Source of the DNA: Taklimakanibacter lacteus
Lineage (GTDB): Bacteria > Pseudomonadota > Alphaproteobacteria > Rhizobiales > Aestuariivirgaceae
Reading direction: 5' to 3'
Length of the DNA stretch: 64,000 nt
NCBI GenBank assembly: GCA_003576695.1
Contig: QOZQ01000001.1
Location: 1-64,000 of the forward strand
The position numbers and the translations under genes were made by a program. The notes below the pieces were generated by a model. It was given only the letters and a program-made list of their open reading frames with translations, had not been told where the DNA came from and searched no databases. Positions 52,120-61,725 of the stretch are shown piece by piece (position 1 is the stretch's first letter; every line of letters begins with the position of its first letter).

Positions 52120-52893
52120 TCACACCTGCAGAACGGAAGAGACGAGAAGCTGGGTGTAGGGCGCCTGCGGGTCCTCGAGCACTTGGTCGGTGAGGCCGGT
52201 CTCGATGACCTTGCCCTGCTGCATCACCAGAATGCGGGTCGAGAGCAGGCGCGCGACGGCGAGATCATGCGTCACGATGATGACCGAGAGGCCGAGCGTG
52301 CGCACCAGGCCGCGCAGAAGATCGAGCAGGCGCGCCTGCACCGAGACATCGAGGCCGCCGGTCGGCTCGTCCATGAAGACAAGGCGCGGCGCCGTCACGA
52401 GGTTGCGGGCGATCTGCAGGCGCTGGCGCATGCCGCCCGAATAATGGCGCGGGCTGTCGTCGATGCGGTCCTCGGCGATCTCGACGCGAGCGAGCCAGTC
52501 GAGCGCGGTGCCGCGGATGCGGCCATAATGGCGCTCGCCCACCGCCATCAGGCGCTCGCCGACATTGGCGCCGGCCGATACGCCCATACGCAGGCCCTCG
52601 CGCGGATCCTGGTGGACGAAGCCCCAGTCGGTGCGCATCAGGAAGCGGCGCTCGGCCTCGCTCAGATCGGCGAGCGCGACGGTACGGCCATCGCGGAGCG
52701 AATAGAGCACGCGGCCCGCCGTGGGGGCCACCTGCATGGAGAGGCATTTGAGCAAGGTCGTCTTGCCGGAGCCCGATTCGCCGACGACCGCCAGCACCTC
52801 GCCCGGCCATAATTCGAAGCTCACGCGCTCGCAGGCGACGCGCCCGTCATAGAGCCTGGTGATGTTGTCGGCGGCAAGCAGTGGTCGGGTCAT
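52120..52893 (-). CDS. phnK: C-P lyase subunit PhnK (ABC-type ATPase)
   Basis: 257 residues with Walker A GESGSGKTT (38-46), signature YSGGMRQRLQIARNL and Walker B LVFMDEPTGGLD. PhnK binds the PhnJ face of the core complex and gates its activity. ATG 52893 overlaps the phnJ stop as ATGA. In-frame codons further upstream lie inside phnJ and are not expected to be used. Confidence 0.95.
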   Translation of the reverse strand: MTRPLLAADNITRLYDGRVACERVSFELWPGEVLAVVGESGSGKTTLLKCLSMQVAPTAGRVLYSLRDGRTVALADLSEAERRFLMRTDWGFVHQDPREGLRMGVSAGANVGERLMAVGERHYGRIRGTALDWLARVEIAEDRIDDSPRHYSGGMRQRLQIARNLVTAPRLVFMDEPTGGLDVSVQARLLDLLRGLVRTLGLSVIIVTHDLAVARLLSTRILVMQQGKVIETGLTDQVLEDPQAPYTQLLVSSVLQV

Positions 52894-53732
52894 GCCGCTT
52901 CCTCGCCGCTGCGCGCTTTGCGGCAATGGTCGGTGTCGGAGCAGACGAACATGCGCTTGCCCCTGTCGTCGAGAATGATCTCGTCGAGATAGGTGCCGCG
53001 GGCGCCGCACAAAGCACAGGGCTCATCCCATTTCTGGATGGTGAAGGGATGATCCTCGAAATCGAGGCTCTTTACCTGCGTATAAGGCGGCACAGCATAG
53101 ATGCGCTTCTCGCGGCCGGCACCGAAGAGCTGCAAGGCGGCGCAGCTGTCGAGCTTGGGATTGTCGAATTTGGGAATGGGCGAAGGATCGAAGACATAGC
53201 GTCCGTTCACCTTGGCCGGATAGGCATAGGAGGTGGCGATATGGCCGTGGCGCGCAATGTCCTCGTAGAGCTTCACATGCATGATGCCGTATTCTTCCAG
53301 CGCATGCATCTTGCGAGTCTCGGTCTCGCGCGGCTCCAGGAAACGCAAGGGCTCGGGGATGGGCACCTGGAAGACGAGAATCTGGTCCTCGCGCAATGGC
53401 GCTTCCGGGATGCGGTGGCGGGTCTGGATGATCGAGGCCTTGGCCGTTTCCTCGGTGGTCGCCACTTCCGCGGTGCGTTTGAAGAATTTGCGGATGCTGA
53501 CCGCATTGGTCGTGTCGTCGGCACCCTGGTCGATCACTTTCAGCGTGTCTTCGGGGGTAAGGATCGAGGCCGTCACCTGGACGCCGCCCGTGCCCCAGCC
53601 ATAGGGCATCGGCATTTCGCGGCTGGCGAAAGGCACCTGGTAGCCGGGGATCGCCACCGCCTTGAGGAGGGCGCGGCGGATCATGCGTTTGGTCTGCTCG
53701 TTGAGATAGGCGAAATTGTAGCCGGTCGTCAT
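52890..53732 (-). CDS. phnJ: Radical-SAM C-P lyase catalytic subunit PhnJ
   Basis: 280 residues. The four C-terminal cysteines C239, C242, C264 and C270 (CALC, then VCSDTDHC) match those that hold the iron-sulphur cluster and the catalytic thiol of E. coli PhnJ. A glycine at about residue 30 is where the glycyl radical forms in E. coli. It cleaves the carbon-phosphorus bond of ribose-1-phosphonate-5-phosphate to an alkane and the 1,2-cyclic phosphate. Overlaps phnK and phnI by 4 bp each. Confidence 0.97.
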   Translation of the reverse strand: MTTGYNFAYLNEQTKRMIRRALLKAVAIPGYQVPFASREMPMPYGWGTGGVQVTASILTPEDTLKVIDQGADDTTNAVSIRKFFKRTAEVATTEETAKASIIQTRHRIPEAPLREDQILVFQVPIPEPLRFLEPRETETRKMHALEEYGIMHVKLYEDIARHGHIATSYAYPAKVNGRYVFDPSPIPKFDNPKLDSCAALQLFGAGREKRIYAVPPYTQVKSLDFEDHPFTIQKWDEPCALCGARGTYLDEIILDDRGKRMFVCSDTDHCRKARSGEEAA

Positions 53733-54814
53733 TCCGCCGCCTCCTGATGGAGGCCCTGGGCCTCGCGCCTCAGGCGTCTGAGCAGCTCGAGCTCGGCCTG
53801 GAAGTCGACATAATGTGGCAGTTTCAGATGCTCGACGAAGCCCGTCGCCTGCACATTGTCGGCATGGGAGAGCACGAATTCCTCATCCTGGGCCGGCGCC
53901 GTCTGCTCCTCGTCGAGCTCGGCGGCCCGCAGCGCGCGGTCGACCAGCGCCATCGACATGGCCTTGCGCTCGCACTGGCCGAAGCTCAGGCCGTAGCCCC
54001 TGGTGAATTGCGGCGGCACCTCGGCCGAACCCTTGAACTGGTTGATCATCTCGCATTCGGTGATGTCGATCGAGCCGATCTCGATCTCGAAGCCGAGCTC
54101 TTCCGGCACGAAGCTCACCGACACTTCGCCATAGCGGATCTCGCCGGCGAAAGGATGCGAACGGCCATAGCCGCGCTGCGTCGAATAGCCGAGCGCCAGG
54201 AGAAAGCCTTCATCGCCACGCACCAGGCTCTGCAGGCGCAGATCGCGGCCGGCCGGAAAGCTGAGCGGCTCGCGGGTGAGATCCTGGGGCTCGCTCGGCT
54301 GGGCGGAAGCGGGCTCGATCAGGCCCTCGGCGCCGATGAGATCGAGGACGCGCGGCATGGCGCGGTCGATATCGGCCGGCGCCATCGCGACCGGCGCTTC
54401 GGCGGCTTGCGTCTCCGCTCCGAATTCGAGAAGGCGATGGGTGTAATCGAAGGTGGGGCCCAATATCTGGCCGCCGGGCATGTCCTTGAAGGCCGCCGAG
54501 ATACGGCGGCGCACCAGCATCTCCGACGTCTCGATGGGTGTCGAATAACCGAAACGCGGCAGGGTGGTGCGGGACGCACGGATGAGGAAGATCGCTTCGA
54601 TGAGATCGCCGCGCGCCTGGCGGATGGCGATCGCCGCCAGCTCGCGGTCATAGAGCGAGCCTTCGGTCATCACCCGGTCGACGGCAAGCGAAAGCTGCCC
54701 GCCGATCTGCTCGACGGTGATCTCGGGGATGGCCGGGTCGCCACGGCGCTCCTCCTTCAAGAGGCGATGCGCCGCATCGATGGCCTTCTCGCCGCCTTTG
54801 ACCGCGACATACAT
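53729..54814 (-). CDS. phnI: C-P lyase core subunit PhnI
   Basis: 361 residues, a typical PhnI: MYVAVKGGEKAIDAAH at the start, a central GYSTPIETSEMLVRRRI and a C-terminal PHYVDFQAELELLRRLR. PhnI attaches the phosphonate to the ribose of ATP with PhnG/H/L and has intrinsic nucleosidase activity. The ATG is joined to the phnH stop (TGATG). In-frame codons beyond 54814 are in phnH and are not conserved. Confidence 0.95.
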   Translation of the reverse strand: MYVAVKGGEKAIDAAHRLLKEERRGDPAIPEITVEQIGGQLSLAVDRVMTEGSLYDRELAAIAIRQARGDLIEAIFLIRASRTTLPRFGYSTPIETSEMLVRRRISAAFKDMPGGQILGPTFDYTHRLLEFGAETQAAEAPVAMAPADIDRAMPRVLDLIGAEGLIEPASAQPSEPQDLTREPLSFPAGRDLRLQSLVRGDEGFLLALGYSTQRGYGRSHPFAGEIRYGEVSVSFVPEELGFEIEIGSIDITECEMINQFKGSAEVPPQFTRGYGLSFGQCERKAMSMALVDRALRAAELDEEQTAPAQDEEFVLSHADNVQATGFVEHLKLPHYVDFQAELELLRRLRREAQGLHQEAAE

Positions 54815-55416
54815 CAGGCGTGACCTTCTCTCTTTATATGTGTCGAACGGGGAAGGGCCGATATCCCTGAGGCCGAGGCGAAGAACACATCGCATCCCAG
54901 AGGAAAAAGCTGGTGGTTGTCTTGCATCGTGTCCCAGAAAGCCGCATCGAGACCGAGCGTCCTGAAGTCCTGCTCACCATCGATCCCGGGGCCTTCGAGG
55001 ATCAGCCTCCCGCCTGCCGAGAGCGAGGGCACCTGGATGATCAAGGTCGCCGAGGCATCGGGATATTCCGCATCGCCGCGATGGGCGCCGGCCAATGCTT
55101 GCAGAGCGGAGCCCGGCGTGCAGAGGAGGAAGCGCGCCGGCGCGATGTCGGCCGTGATCGGAGCGCCCGTCTGGAAGCGAAGAAAATCGAGAATAGCGGG
55201 CTCGCTCAGGCTCGCATCGAGCCAGAGCGGCGTGTCGTAGTCGCACAGTGTCAGGCAGATCGCCGCCGCTGCCGGCAATAAAGGGGCGGGGACGTCGAAA
55301 TCGGGTTCAAGGCTGAGGATGCGTCCCGGACGCGCCATGGCGTCGAGCATGCGGCGGAAGGCGCGGGCGCTGTCCCTCGCCTGGTCGGCAAAGCCGGTCA
55401 TGGCTTCAATCGTCAT
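54814..55416 (-). CDS. phnH: C-P lyase core subunit PhnH
   Basis: 200 residues with the PhnH start ARAFRRMLDAMARPGRIL, the central CLTLCDYDTPLWL and a late GIDGEQDFRTLGLD. PhnH is a structural subunit of the PhnGHIJ core. ATG 55416 lies in the last 11 bp of phnG, so the two are translationally coupled. It shares one base with phnI. Confidence 0.95.
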   Translation of the reverse strand: MTIEAMTGFADQARDSARAFRRMLDAMARPGRILSLEPDFDVPAPLLPAAAAICLTLCDYDTPLWLDASLSEPAILDFLRFQTGAPITADIAPARFLLCTPGSALQALAGAHRGDAEYPDASATLIIQVPSLSAGGRLILEGPGIDGEQDFRTLGLDAAFWDTMQDNHQLFPLGCDVFFASASGISALPRSTHIKREGHA

Positions 55417-55876
55417 CGCCGCGCACCATCGTGAAGAAATCGACTTTCGTGGCGGCGTTCTGCAGCGCCCGCTGGCGCTCGCGCTCACTGCGCTCCTCGG
55501 CCAGGGGCGCCACCAGCTTTTCGGCGAGATCGGAACCTTGCGGGCCCTGCAAAACGGCATCGCAGACCGCGGCCGTCACCGCGTGCTCATGCGAGCGGCC
55601 CATGACGAAGGCATGGCCCACCGTGCCGTCCGCGAGACGTATGGTGCAGCGCGTCATCGTCGTCTCGCCGATATTGAACGGGCTGCCGGTGCCGCCCTGG
55701 CGGCCGCGTACCATCACAAGGCCGGTCTCGGGCTTGCGCAGATAGACGAATTGCGGAAATTCATCGCGCGGGAACAAGGCGTTGAGACGTGCCGGCCGGG
55801 CGGAAGCGAGCAGCGACATCCATTTCCGACGCGCAGCTGTCGCAGGCAGAGCTTCACGGGAATCTTCGACTTCCAT
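55406..55876 (-). CDS. phnG: C-P lyase core subunit PhnG
   Basis: 156 residues. RRKWMSLLASARPARL aligns with the E. coli PhnG start, and GRQGGTGSPFNIGE, RSHEHAVTAAVCDAV and DFFTMVRGDD follow the family. First gene of the leftward C-P lyase operon. No ribosome site precedes ATG 55876; instead a Pho-box-like pair (55898-55915) and a -10-like TTGATA (55887-55882) place the expected transcript start at or beside the ATG, suggesting a leaderless message. A later ATG (codon 20) would lose the conserved helix. Confidence 0.93.
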   Translation of the reverse strand: MEVEDSREALPATAARRKWMSLLASARPARLNALFPRDEFPQFVYLRKPETGLVMVRGRQGGTGSPFNIGETTMTRCTIRLADGTVGHAFVMGRSHEHAVTAAVCDAVLQGPQGSDLAEKLVAPLAEERSERERQRALQNAATKVDFFTMVRGDDD

Positions 55877-55881
55877 GGGGC

Positions 55882-55915
55882 TATCAAACAGCCCTATGTA
55901 AAAGTTCTGTGACAG
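55882..55915 (-). promoter_or_regulatory. Pho box and -10 of phnG
   Basis: On the minus strand CTGTCAC (55915-55909) and CTTTTAC (55904-55898) are half-sites 11 bp apart. TTGATA at 55887-55882 follows after 10 bp, the distance seen in PhoB-activated E. coli promoters. Transcription would begin near 55875-55876, the A of the phnG start codon. Confidence 0.65.
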
Positions 55916-55936
55916 AAACCGGAATGTCTCATTTGT

Positions 55937-55963
55937 TTCCCCTCCCCCTTGCGGGGAGGGGAA
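55937..55963. repeat. Hairpin between tetR and phnG
   Basis: TTCCCCTCCCC at 55937-55947 pairs with GGGGAGGGGAA at 55953-55963 around CTTGC. It lies directly after the tetR stop codon and probably ends or limits that transcript before the phn promoter. A related hairpin occurs at 61393. Confidence 0.7.
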
Positions 55964-55965
55964 TA

Positions 55966-56589
55966 TTAGTTGGCCGAATTCGCAGCCGCTTCCAGCAGCA
56001 GCTTGTTCTGGCGCCGGATCGCGGAACGCAGCTCGGCGATGGTCATGGCTTCGTCCTTCACGAAGATGCTGAACATCATATTCGTGTTGTTGAAGATCAT
56101 CTCGCCGACGCTTCGTGCATCGATATCGGCGCGAACCAGGCCCAGACCCTGCAGCCGCGTGAGCAGCGCGCAGGTCTGGTCCGTCAAAGCGCGGTCGAGG
56201 TCGGAATAGGTCCTGCCGGAGGGGCTTTCCGGCTGCTGGGTCGAGATCGCCATGGCCTGGCGCCACATCTCCTTGCTCAGATAGACGAGGGAATGCTCGA
56301 TATAGCTGATGACGAGCTTGTCGACCGCCTTCTCCACATTGCCAGGGGGATTGTCGATGACCTTCCTGCCGGCATTCAGCACTTCGTTCACTTCCATGGC
56401 GACGATGGCGACCAGGAGATCGCCCTTGTTCTGGTAGTAATTATAGATCGTGCCGATCGAGACCTCGGCCATGGCGGCGATGGCCTCGATCTTGGCGCCC
56501 TCATAACCCGATAAGCGGAAAAGCTCGGAGGCGGCCTGCAAAATGCGCTGGTGCCGGTCGGCCTTCTGGCGTGCTCTCAAGCCTGTCAT
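55966..56589 (-). CDS. TetR-family transcriptional regulator
   Basis: 207 residues. The N-terminal DNA-binding domain covers about residues 13-60 (RILQAASELFRLSGYEGAKIEAIAAMAEVSIGTIYNYYQNKGDLL), followed by a helical ligand domain. It is divergent from the PotD-like binding-protein gene, with an AATTGA/TCAATT inverted repeat between them, so it most likely represses that importer. A hairpin separates it from phnG, where a phnF-type GntR regulator would be more usual. The ligand is unknown. Confidence 0.9.
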   Translation of the reverse strand: MTGLRARQKADRHQRILQAASELFRLSGYEGAKIEAIAAMAEVSIGTIYNYYQNKGDLLVAIVAMEVNEVLNAGRKVIDNPPGNVEKAVDKLVISYIEHSLVYLSKEMWRQAMAISTQQPESPSGRTYSDLDRALTDQTCALLTRLQGLGLVRADIDARSVGEMIFNNTNMMFSIFVKDEAMTIAELRSAIRRQNKLLLEAAANSAN

Positions 56590-56613
56590 TTGGGCATTCT
56601 GCCAGATTTTTAG

Positions 56614-56643
56614 AATTGACTCAACTTTAGAAATGGTTCAATT
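56614..56643. promoter_or_regulatory. Inverted repeat between tetR and the Pot-type importer
   Basis: AATTGA at 56614-56619 and TCAATT at 56638-56643 face each other across 18 bp. TTGACT at 56617-56622 can serve as a rightward -35 box, so a repressor here would block importer transcription. It lies 38 bp before ATG 56681. Confidence 0.5.
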
Positions 56644-56680
56644 TTCTTCTCAGAACATAAAAACCAGGGAGGCTACGGCC

Positions 56681-57745
56681 ATGAAATCTCTATCAGGAGC
56701 TCTCAGGAAGCTCGCTCTTTCGGCAACCGCGCTTATCGGCCTGGCGCTGTCGCCGGCCTTCGCCGAGGACATCAACGCGTTGGTGTGGTGCGATCATTCC
56801 GATCCCAATTTCCTGAAACCCTTCGAGGATGCGACCGGCATCAAGGTGAATGTGAAGGAATTCGAAGGTACGGGCGCGGGCCTCGCCATTCTCGACCAGT
56901 CGCAGCCCGGCGAATGGGACGTCATGGTGATCGATTCCGTCGATGTGCGCCGCGGCGTCGACAAGAAGCTGTTCGAGCCGCTGCCTGAGGACAAATTGCC
57001 CTTCGGCGATCTCTATAAGGAAGTGACGCTCGACGCCTTCACCAAGATCGACGGCAAGCGCTACGGCATCACCGAGAAATTCGGCTACAACACGATCGGC
57101 TTCAATAACACCAAGGTCGATCCCGCCGACATGCAGAGCCTGCAGTCGCTGGTGGGCGACAAATATAAAGGCCGCATCGCGATCTATGACTACTACCTGC
57201 CGGTGATCGGCATGGCGGCCCTGGCCGCCGGCAAGAAAACGGCGGAGCTCACCGAGGCGGACCTGCCCGCCATCAAGGAGGTGCTCCTCAAGATGAAGGC
57301 GAATGCCAAGCTCGTCGGTGAGGTCACCGCCAGCCAGACGGCGCTGGCGACCGGGGAAGTCGACATATTGGTGGGCGGCGGCGAATGGGTGACCGCCGGG
57401 CTCGCCAAGGAGAATCCGGCGCTCGATTTCTCTATTCCGAAGGAAGGCGGCATCCTGTGGTCGCAGTCGCTCGCCATGCTGTCGGCCAGCCAGAAGAAGG
57501 ATGCCGCGCTCAAATTCATTCAATATGTGCTGAGCCCGGAAGGCCAGGCGCGGCTTGCGACATCTTCCTGCTATTGGGGCATGCCGGCCAACCAGAAGGC
57601 GGCGCTCACCGACGAGCAGAAGAAAGTGCTGCGCTATGACGACCAGCCGGACTTCCTGGCGCGGGCGCAGCTCTATCCCGCGCCCGATGAGAAGCTCGAC
57701 AAGCAGATGCAGGATGTGTGGACCGAGATGCTGCAGGCGCAGTAG
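56681..57745 (+). CDS. PotD-like ABC transporter substrate-binding protein
   Basis: 354 residues. The signal peptide ends near SPAFAED (about residue 26). The mature protein begins INALVWCDHSDPNFLKPFEDATGIKVNV, a pattern of the spermidine/putrescine, 2-aminoethylphosphonate and iron families, with later EKFGYNTIGFNNTKVDP and FIQYVLSPEGQARLA. ATG 56681 has GGGAGG upstream. First gene of a complete importer with two permeases, an ATPase and a metallo-hydrolase. Substrate uncertain: a polyamine or an amino-alkyl compound is likely. A large palindrome separates it from the permeases. Confidence 0.9.
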   Translation: MKSLSGALRKLALSATALIGLALSPAFAEDINALVWCDHSDPNFLKPFEDATGIKVNVKEFEGTGAGLAILDQSQPGEWDVMVIDSVDVRRGVDKKLFEPLPEDKLPFGDLYKEVTLDAFTKIDGKRYGITEKFGYNTIGFNNTKVDPADMQSLQSLVGDKYKGRIAIYDYYLPVIGMAALAAGKKTAELTEADLPAIKEVLLKMKANAKLVGEVTASQTALATGEVDILVGGGEWVTAGLAKENPALDFSIPKEGGILWSQSLAMLSASQKKDAALKFIQYVLSPEGQARLATSSCYWGMPANQKAALTDEQKKVLRYDDQPDFLARAQLYPAPDEKLDKQMQDVWTEMLQAQ

Positions 57746-57767
57746 GATCGATCATCGCAGCATCCTT

Positions 57768-57950
57768 CCTCCGCCGCGCATAGCGCGGGGAGGGTGGCGC
57801 GCGGAACGCGCGACGGGTGGGGTGTCTCAGCAAGGGAAGTCTCTCATGCAGAGTTCTTGCAAGCGTTCAGACCAATCGTTGAACACCTCCTTGCCGAGAG
57901 ACCCCACCCGGCGCTCCGCGCCACCCTCCCCGCGCTATGCGCGGCGGAGG
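57768..57950. repeat. Large inverted repeat between binding-protein and permease genes
   Basis: The arm at 57768-57823 and the arm at 57901-57950 are reverse complements apart from a 6-bp gap and a few changes, with a 77-bp loop. Each arm itself contains the smaller hairpin CCGCGC-ATA-GCGCGG. Related short hairpins occur at 37266-37298. It would fold into a very stable structure in RNA and could act as a differential expression or protection element. Confidence 0.85.
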
Positions 57951-57971
57951 GAGGTTCGATAGACTCCTGCA

Positions 57972-58820
57972 ATGACGCAGAGCTCCAGTACCAGTCGCGC
58001 ACTGCCCTGGCTAGTTACAGGCCCGGCTTTGTTGTGGACACTCGCTTTCTTTGCCGCACCCTTCATCGCCATGGCGGTGGTGAGCCTCACCAGCCATGAT
58101 GGCGGCGGCGGCCTCACTTTCGCCAATTACCAGCAGTTTTTCGCCAATCCGAGCTACACTCAGGCGCTGGTCAATTCGCTCGAAGTCACCTTGATCGTGA
58201 CGGTCGTCTCGATCCTGCTAGCCTATCCCTTCGCCTGGATCCTTGCCGAGCAGATCCCCGAGCGCTGGCAGCGGCTGGCGCTGATCCTGGCGGTGCTGCC
58301 CTTCTGGACCTCCTATGTGGTGCGCTCCTATAGCTGGCTCCTGGTGCTGGCCGAGAAGGGCGTCGTCAACAACACGCTGGTGCAACTGGGACTGATCGCC
58401 GAGCCCATCCAGCTCGCCAATACGCGCTTCACCACGGTCACGGGCTTCGTGCATTTCTTCGTCATGCTGCTGACGCTCACCATCTTCGCCAATCTGAAGC
58501 AGCTGAGCCCGAGCTACCGGAAGGCCGCCGCCGATCTGGGCGCCGGGCCGGTCAGGACCTTCCTGCATGTCGTCCTGCCGCTCACCTTTCCCGGCATCAT
58601 GGTCGGCGCCTTCCTCACCTTCGTGCTGGCGATCGGCGACTACATCACGCCGCAGATCCTGGGCGGCAACAACGAGCTCTTAATGCCGCAGCTCATCATG
58701 CTGCAGATCGGCCGGCGCGGCGATTTCCCGCTCGCTTCCGCACTCTCCATCCTGCTCATGGCGGTGGTGACGGTCGCCTATCTCGCCTCAGCCCGCTGGC
58801 TCAAGATCGAGCGGGCCTGA
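57972..58820 (+). CDS. ABC transporter permease (PotB-like)
   Basis: 282 residues, about six membrane helices, with the EAA loop YRKAAADLGAGPVRTFLHVVLPLTFPGIMVG and an extracytoplasmic loop after the first helix. It forms the channel with the PotC-like permease encoded 3 bp downstream. Coupled to the ATPase and binding protein in the same operon. Confidence 0.94.
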   Translation: MTQSSSTSRALPWLVTGPALLWTLAFFAAPFIAMAVVSLTSHDGGGGLTFANYQQFFANPSYTQALVNSLEVTLIVTVVSILLAYPFAWILAEQIPERWQRLALILAVLPFWTSYVVRSYSWLLVLAEKGVVNNTLVQLGLIAEPIQLANTRFTTVTGFVHFFVMLLTLTIFANLKQLSPSYRKAAADLGAGPVRTFLHVVLPLTFPGIMVGAFLTFVLAIGDYITPQILGGNNELLMPQLIMLQIGRRGDFPLASALSILLMAVVTVAYLASARWLKIERA

Positions 58821-58823
58821 TCC

Positions 58824-59602
58824 ATGCGCGGCACAATCCGGCTCGCCACGATCATCTATGCCATCCTCATCTATGGCTTCATCTTCCTGCCGGTGGTGAC
58901 GCTCGTCCTGTTCTCCTTCCAGGCGACGTCCTTTCCGATCCCGCCTTTCACCGGCCCGTCCTTGCGCTGGTATGAGACGGTGCTTGCCGACAGCCGGCTC
59001 ACCTCGGCGCTCGGCAATTCGCTCATCGTCGCCGTCATCTCCTCGGCGCTGGCGACGCTGCTCGGCTTCCTGTCCGCCTGGGGCTTTGCGCGCTTTTACA
59101 TCCCGGCCTCGGCTGTGCTGCGCGGCCTCATCACCCTGCCGCTGACGGTCAGCTATCTCATCATCGGCATGGGCTTGCTGGTGCTCTTCAATGCGATCGG
59201 CATTCCCAAATCATTGCTTTCGGCCGGCATCGGTCATGTGGTGATCAACCTGCCCTTGTGCTTCGCCATTCTCTACAGCCAGATGGGCGAGCACCAGGCC
59301 AATATCGAGCGCGCGGCGCGCGATCTGGGCGCCAGGGAGTGGCAGGTGCTCACTCTCGTCACCGCGCCGATGCTGTGGCCGGCACTGTTTGCGAGCTTCT
59401 TCCTGTCGATGACCTTCTCCTGGGACGAGTTCGTCATTTCCTTCCTGCTCACCCGCTTCGAGACCACCTTGCCGGTCGAGATCTGGAATCTCCTGCGCTC
59501 CGGCCTCAATCCCAAGACCAATGCGGTGGGATCACTGGTCTTCCTGGTCTCGATCGTCTTCGTCCTTCTCTTCGAACTCACCCTTTTCCGGAAGCAACGC
59601 AG

Positions 59603-59606
<4 letters not shown>
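58824..59606 (+). CDS. ABC transporter permease (PotC-like)
   Basis: 260 residues, about six helices, with the EAA loop IERAARDLGAREWQVLTLVTAPMLWPALFASF. It partners the PotB-like protein. The stop codon overlaps the ATPase start as ATGA, so translation is coupled. Confidence 0.94.
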
Positions 59607-60642
<1,036 letters not shown>

Positions 60643-60646
<4 letters not shown>

Positions 60647-61392
60647 GCCGGGAGCGCGTCGCGCCGCAGGACTGGTATGAGACGATCCGCATGGCGGATG
60701 ACGTCACGCTCATCCAGGAGCCGTGGATCAAGCCCTTCTTCCGCTGCAATATGTGGCATGTGCGCGGACGCGACCGCGATCTCCTGTTTGATTCAGGCCT
60801 CGGCCATGTGAGCCTCAGCCGGCATGTGCGGCTGGTGACGGAACGCCCGCTCATCGCGGTGGCGAGCCACACGCATTTCGATCATATCGGCTGCCATCAT
60901 GAGTTCGCCCATCGTGCCGTTCATGCGGCGGAGGCGGCGATCCTGGCCGATCCGCGCAACGAGCTGACCCTTGCCGACAAATATGCGACGGATGAGATGT
61001 TCGACCGCATGCCTAAGGGCTGGCAGAGCGAGCGCTACCGCATCGAGCCGGCGCCGGCGGAGCGACTGCTTCAGGATGGCGAGATCATCGATCTCGGCGA
61101 TCGTGCCTTCGAAGTGGTGCACACGCCCGGCCATTCGCCGGGCGGGATCGGGTTGTTCGAGAAGAGGACCGGCATCTTCCTGTCGGGCGACATCGTCTAT
61201 GACGGACCATTGATCGATGATGCCTATCATTCCGACCGTGGCGACTACCGGGCGACCTTCGAGCGCTTGCGTCCGCTTGGGGTGAGTGTCGTGCATGGCG
61301 GCCATTTCCCGAGCTTCGGCCCGGTGCGCTATCGGCAGATTGTGGATGAATATCTGGAGGGGCTGCGAAAGGCGGGATGTCATCTGACTTAA
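60643..61392 (+). CDS. Metallo-beta-lactamase-fold hydrolase
   Basis: 249 residues with the zinc motif HTHFDHIG, followed by HTPGHSPGG, the bridging aspartate in SGDIVYDGP and the last histidine in HGGHFPSFG. The ATG overlaps the ATPase stop codon (ATGA), so it belongs to the importer operon. It resembles glyoxalase II and quorum-lactonase-like members rather than PhnP. Its substrate is probably the imported solute or a product of it; an ester or lactone is likely for this fold. Confidence 0.88.
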
Positions 61393-61702
61393 CCCTCCCC
61401 CTTGCGGGGAGGGCTATCGCATATGGAATTTTGCGAGGCTCTTGGAAAGGAGAAATTACTCCCTCCAGTTCCCCTTCTCCCGTGCGCAGCATGGGAGAAG
61501 GTGGCCGACAGGCCGGATGAGGGCTCTTTCTCGAAACCCGCGAAACCTTCAAAAGCTGTTCTTGTTGTAGGCAAAGAGCCCTCACCCGCCCTCTCGGGCA
61601 CCCTCTCCCATTGCTTCGCAACGGGCGAGGGGGAAAATTGGAGACAGCCTGCCTGGTTCAAGAATTTTCATATGCGATTGCCCTGCCCGCAGGGGGGAGG
61701 GG
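61393..61702. repeat. Nested composite palindrome, copy 2 of the intergenic repeat
   Basis: The outer arms 61393-61424 and 61669-61702 are inverted (CCCTCCCCCTTGCGGGG... against ...CCGCAGGGGGGAGGGG, each with TATCGCATATG or CATATGCGAT at the inner edge). Inside, 61470-61530 and 61572-61636 match the composite element at 5711-5960, but the copy here lacks about 60 bp that the first copy carries in its right half. The whole unit sits between an ABC/MBL operon and a convergent gene. Confidence 0.8.
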
Positions 61703-61725
61703 AATGTGTCGGGTGACAGTTAGGA
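61393..61725. other. Repeat-filled intergenic region
   Basis: 333 bp without a gene, made almost entirely of nested inverted repeats (61393-61702), described separately. Confidence 0.75.

Noticed and set aside
55966-56589. phnF-type regulator of the C-P lyase operon
   Set aside because: It is TetR, not GntR/UTRA, is separated from phnG by a hairpin, and has a better operator match in front of the divergent importer.
57768-57950. Insertion-sequence ends
   Set aside because: The space between the arms is only 77 bp, with no transposase and no target duplication noticed.
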